Assembly (NCBI RefSeq): GCF_023715345.1
Contig: NZ_JAMBNY010000001.1
Location: 682,001 to 746,000, forward strand
DNA: 64,000 nucleotides
Direction: 5' to 3'
Source of the DNA: Paenibacillus camelliae
GTDB taxonomy: Bacteria; Bacillota; Bacilli; Paenibacillales; Paenibacillaceae
Below are positions 62,069 through 64,000 of this stretch, one piece after another (the stretch's first letter is position 1; every line of letters begins with the position of its first letter). The notes under the pieces are model-generated. The model was not told the DNA's origin and ran no database searches. It was given only the letters and a program-made list of their open reading frames with translations. The translations under genes were made by a program, and so were the position numbers.

Positions 62069-62359
62069 TTACTCCTCCAGCTCACTTAGCAATGTGTTGA
62101 ACGTTTCTTCAACGATGGCCCATTCATCTTCATCATCAATGGTGAATAGCTGAAGATCATCTCCGTCTTCTGTATAACGGAATGCATATACTTCGTCCTC
62201 TTCTTCGTTCTCAGAAATTAAAGGAACGACCATCATATATTTAGCGTCAGAATCATCTACCTCAAACTTCATAATGACTTCGAATTCTTCTTCATTGCCA
62301 TCCTCATCTGGGATGTAGATAATTTCTGGTTCTTCATAGTTATGTTCATTGTTTGCCAT
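62069..62359 (-). CDS. DUF1292 protein, YrzB type
   Basis: 96 residues, strongly acidic: EPEIIYIPDEDGNEEEFEV and DEDEWAIVEETFNTLL. Start MANNEH at 62359 with AAAGGTGAG; the frame from 62389 would overlap ruvX and lacks a ribosome site. Position between ruvX and mltG matches yrzB of B. subtilis. Function unknown. Confidence 0.88.
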   Translation of the reverse strand: MANNEHNYEEPEIIYIPDEDGNEEEFEVIMKFEVDDSDAKYMMVVPLISENEEEDEVYAFRYTEDGDDLQLFTIDDEDEWAIVEETFNTLLSELEE

Positions 62360-62375
62360 GTTAACACTCACCTTT

Positions 62376-62783
62376 TCATTTAGAATCAAGATAGTTTTGC
62401 AAAATTAGCGTTGCCGCCATTTTGTCAACGACTTGCTTGCGTTTTTTCAGACCAATTTCGGCTTCCGCCAATGTTCGCTCTGCTGCAACTGTGGTTAATC
62501 TCTCATCCCAAAGGTGAACCGGCATGCCAAGCTTTTGCCTTACTTGCTCGGCAAAATCCTGGCATATCTCACCGCGAGGACCGATCGTACCGTTCATGTT
62601 CTTGGGCAGCCCAACCACGACCTCAGAAACATCATGCTCCTGTGCAAGTTCAGCGATCCTGTCGAGTTCACCACCGTCGCGTCTTTTCTCCACGACGGTT
62701 AGCCCCTGTGCCGTCCATCGTAGCTCATCACTAATGGCTACGCCAATGCGACGGTCACCATAATCCAACCCCATGACTCTCAT
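62376..62783 (-). CDS. ruvX: Holliday junction resolvase-like protein RuvX/YqgF (YrrK)
   Basis: 135 residues, RNase H-like fold: first strand MRVMGLDYGDRRIGVAIS with catalytic Asp, VVGLPKNMNGTIGPRG (about 57-72), DERLTT with second acidic residue (about 92). Role in pre-16S rRNA 5' maturation or junction cleavage in this family. In the conserved alaS-ireB-ruvX order. Confidence 0.95.
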   Translation of the reverse strand: MRVMGLDYGDRRIGVAISDELRWTAQGLTVVEKRRDGGELDRIAELAQEHDVSEVVVGLPKNMNGTIGPRGEICQDFAEQVRQKLGMPVHLWDERLTTVAAERTLAEAEIGLKKRKQVVDKMAATLILQNYLDSK

Positions 62784-62801
62784 CGTATACGGCCCCTTAA
62801 G

Positions 62802-63062
62802 CTATTGTTTCTTGTGCAAGAGATAGAAACGAACAAGCTCTTCAATTAGCTCATCGCGTTCCTTCTTGCCGATCATGCTTCTCGCATTATTGTGTCGTGG
62901 GATATATGCGGGGTCTCCTGACAACAGATAGCCGACGATCTGGTTAATCGGATTATAGTCTTTCTCAAGTAAGGCATCGTATACCTTAAGCAGAACATCT
63001 TCTGAAGATTGCTCTCCTTCACTCTTCACACTAAACTTCATCGTCTGATCCATTGAACTCAT
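62802..63062 (-). CDS. ireB: IreB/YrzL regulatory phosphoprotein (DUF965)
   Basis: 86 residues. [24 protein letters not shown] then [36 protein letters not shown], the family hallmark (written here in parts: [18 protein letters not shown]). In Enterococcus it is a substrate of the IreK Ser/Thr kinase. Start at 63062 with AGAGGGGG; the frame from 63101 is rejected. Confidence 0.93.
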   Translation of the reverse strand: MSSMDQTMKFSVKSEGEQSSEDVLLKVYDALLEKDYNPINQIVGYLLSGDPAYIPRHNNARSMIGKKERDELIEELVRFYLLHKKQ

Positions 63063-63108
63063 CAGCAACACCCCCTCTAACATAACCACGGTAAATGGCA
63101 TATCTCTA

Positions 63109-64000
63109 CTATATCACATTTGCTTGCTGCACAACTACTTGTTGTGTAAGTTTCAATGCATCTTCAAGTTTTTCGATATCCTTACCGCCTGCTTGTGCCA
63201 TGTCTGGACGACCGCCACCATTACCACCACAATGCTGAGCTGCTTCTTTAATAATTTTGCCAGCATGGAAACCTTTCTTAACGAGATCAGCTGAAACAGC
63301 TGCTGCCAAATTCACTTTGTCATCTGCTGCTGCACCTAGTACGATTACGCTTGAAGGCAGCTTTGTTTTCAGCTCATCTACAATATTACGCAGAGCTTCC
63401 ATATTGGATGCATTTACTTTTGCACATAATACAGAAATTTCTCCTACTTTTACAACGCCGTCTAGTAACGAGCCCGCTTCAATGTGACTTAGCTTGCTCT
63501 GCAGCGATTCATTTTCACGCTGTAGGTCCTTCACCTGACCATGAAGTCCATCGATGCGCTTAGGTACATCAGCTACATTGCTTTTTAGCTGCGCAGCCGC
63601 TTGCTTAAGCAAATCAAGCTGAGCTTCATAATATAGATACGCCTGCTTGCCCGTTACTGCTTCGATACGGCGCACACCTGATCCGATGCCGCTCTCGCCA
63701 AGCAGCTTAAAGATACCAATCTCAGATGTATTATTCACATGGCAGCCGCCGCATAGCTCGATCGAATACTTGCCAACCTGTACGACACGAACAACATCGC
63801 CGTACTTCTCACCGAATAACGCCATAGCGCCAAGAGCTTTAGCCTCATCAATCGGCATTTGCTCGATAACAACCGGTGTACCAAGCCAGATTTGCTCATT
63901 CACTTTACGTTCAATCTGCGCAAGCTCCTCTACCGTAATGGAACCAAAATGTGAGAAGTCAAAACGCAGACGCTCTCCTTCTACTAGAGAACCTGCTTGG
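63109..64000 (-). CDS. alaS: Alanyl-tRNA synthetase, C-terminal part (5' end beyond window)
   Basis: About the last 297 residues. Frame is open to the right edge: the upstream [17 protein letters not shown] stretch is present before an internal GTG at 63903, so that GTG is not the start. Editing-domain zinc motif [16 protein letters not shown] lies near 63730, followed by a coiled coil ([19 protein letters not shown]) and the DHHA1 glycine-rich [16 protein letters not shown]. Charges tRNA-Ala. Heads the conserved block. Confidence 0.96.
   Translation of the reverse strand, partial: QAGSLVEGERLRFDFSHFGSITVEELAQIERKVNEQIWLGTPVVIEQMPIDEAKALGAMALFGEKYGDVVRVVQVGKYSIELCGGCHVNNTSEIGIFKLLGESGIGSGVRRIEAVTGKQAYLYYEAQLDLLKQAAAQLKSNVADVPKRIDGLHGQVKDLQRENESLQSKLSHIEAGSLLDGVVKVGEISVLCAKVNASNMEALRNIVDELKTKLPSSVIVLGAAADDKVNLAAAVSADLVKKGFHAGKIIKEAAQHCGGNGGGRPDMAQAGGKDIEKLEDALKLTQQVVVQQANVI

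Noticed and set aside
62411..62763. Three plus-strand frames antisense to ruvX
   Set aside because: ruvX has full family motifs and the antisense frames have no ribosome sites.

Overview
The window looks like chromosome from a low-to-moderate G+C, spore-forming member of the Paenibacillaceae (Paenibacillus or a close relative). Evidence: an intact sigK with a pro-sequence; several lipoprotein/LplB/YtcP-type sugar ABC transporters and YesM/YesN two-component pairs; a ykoEDC thiamine operon; and a B. subtilis-like alaS-ireB-ruvX-DUF1292-mltG-trhP1-trhP2 block. Genus is inferred from gene content, not from a marker comparison. I saw no insertion sequence, prophage, CRISPR array, rRNA or tRNA gene.

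Layout. 1-3.3 kb: sugar ABC importer (minus, cut by the left edge). 3.6-5.3 kb: two-gene ABC exporter-type unit. 5.4-7.7 kb: divergent MFS transporter/AraC regulator pair. 7.8-8.6 kb: sigK, with a promoter matching sigma-E and sigma-K consensus. 8.6-9.9 kb: an Erm 23S rRNA methyltransferase behind a roughly 380-nt leader that holds a 17-residue RLR leader peptide and two intrinsic terminators. 10.0-10.3 kb: small acidic protein with a sigma-E-like promoter. 10.8 kb: LOG-family phosphoribohydrolase. 11.4-14.5 kb: TPP riboswitch plus ykoE-ykoD-ykoC. 14.6-16.8 kb: RNA/DNA methylase, zinc-ribbon protein, ung. 17.0-25.7 kb: six-gene sugar uptake and sensing operon (two permeases, solute-binding protein, YesM kinase, YesN regulator, second solute-binding lipoprotein). 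25.9-29.0 kb: small coiled-coil protein and two tandem DUF445 membrane proteins. 29.0-31.2 kb: OmpR/EnvZ-type two-component pair. 31.3-36.0 kb: purple-acid-phosphatase-like exported phosphoesterase, divergent from a VTC-fold/DUF4956/CotH operon. 36.1-40.1 kb: GH4 glycosidase, MFS and AraC genes. 40.1-46.2 kb: nucleoside phosphorylase, YuiH molybdopterin protein and a four-gene BMP-type nucleoside ABC importer, followed by a MarR regulator. 47.1-48.8 kb: ilvD. 49-51.6 kb: NodB-type deacetylase and AI-2E-family permease. 51.6-58.2 kb: class B penicillin-binding protein and two methyl-accepting chemotaxis proteins. 58.2-64 kb: trhP2, trhP1, mltG, two DUF1292 genes, ruvX, ireB and the 3' part of alaS, all minus.

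Most interesting parts. (1) The erm leader: promoter, RLR stalling peptide, two stacked terminators and a segment complementary to both, pointing to macrolide-induced transcription attenuation. (2) The VTC/DUF4956/CotH operon. Its promoter lacks a good -35 and carries three TTCAG direct repeats at exact 11-bp period, the layout of an OmpR/PhoB-class activator site. An OmpR-class two-component system and an exported phosphoesterase are next door. I infer a regulated envelope phosphate/polyphosphate and surface-protein phosphorylation module. (3) A molybdopterin (YuiH) gene translationally coupled to a nucleoside phosphorylase beside a nucleoside importer.
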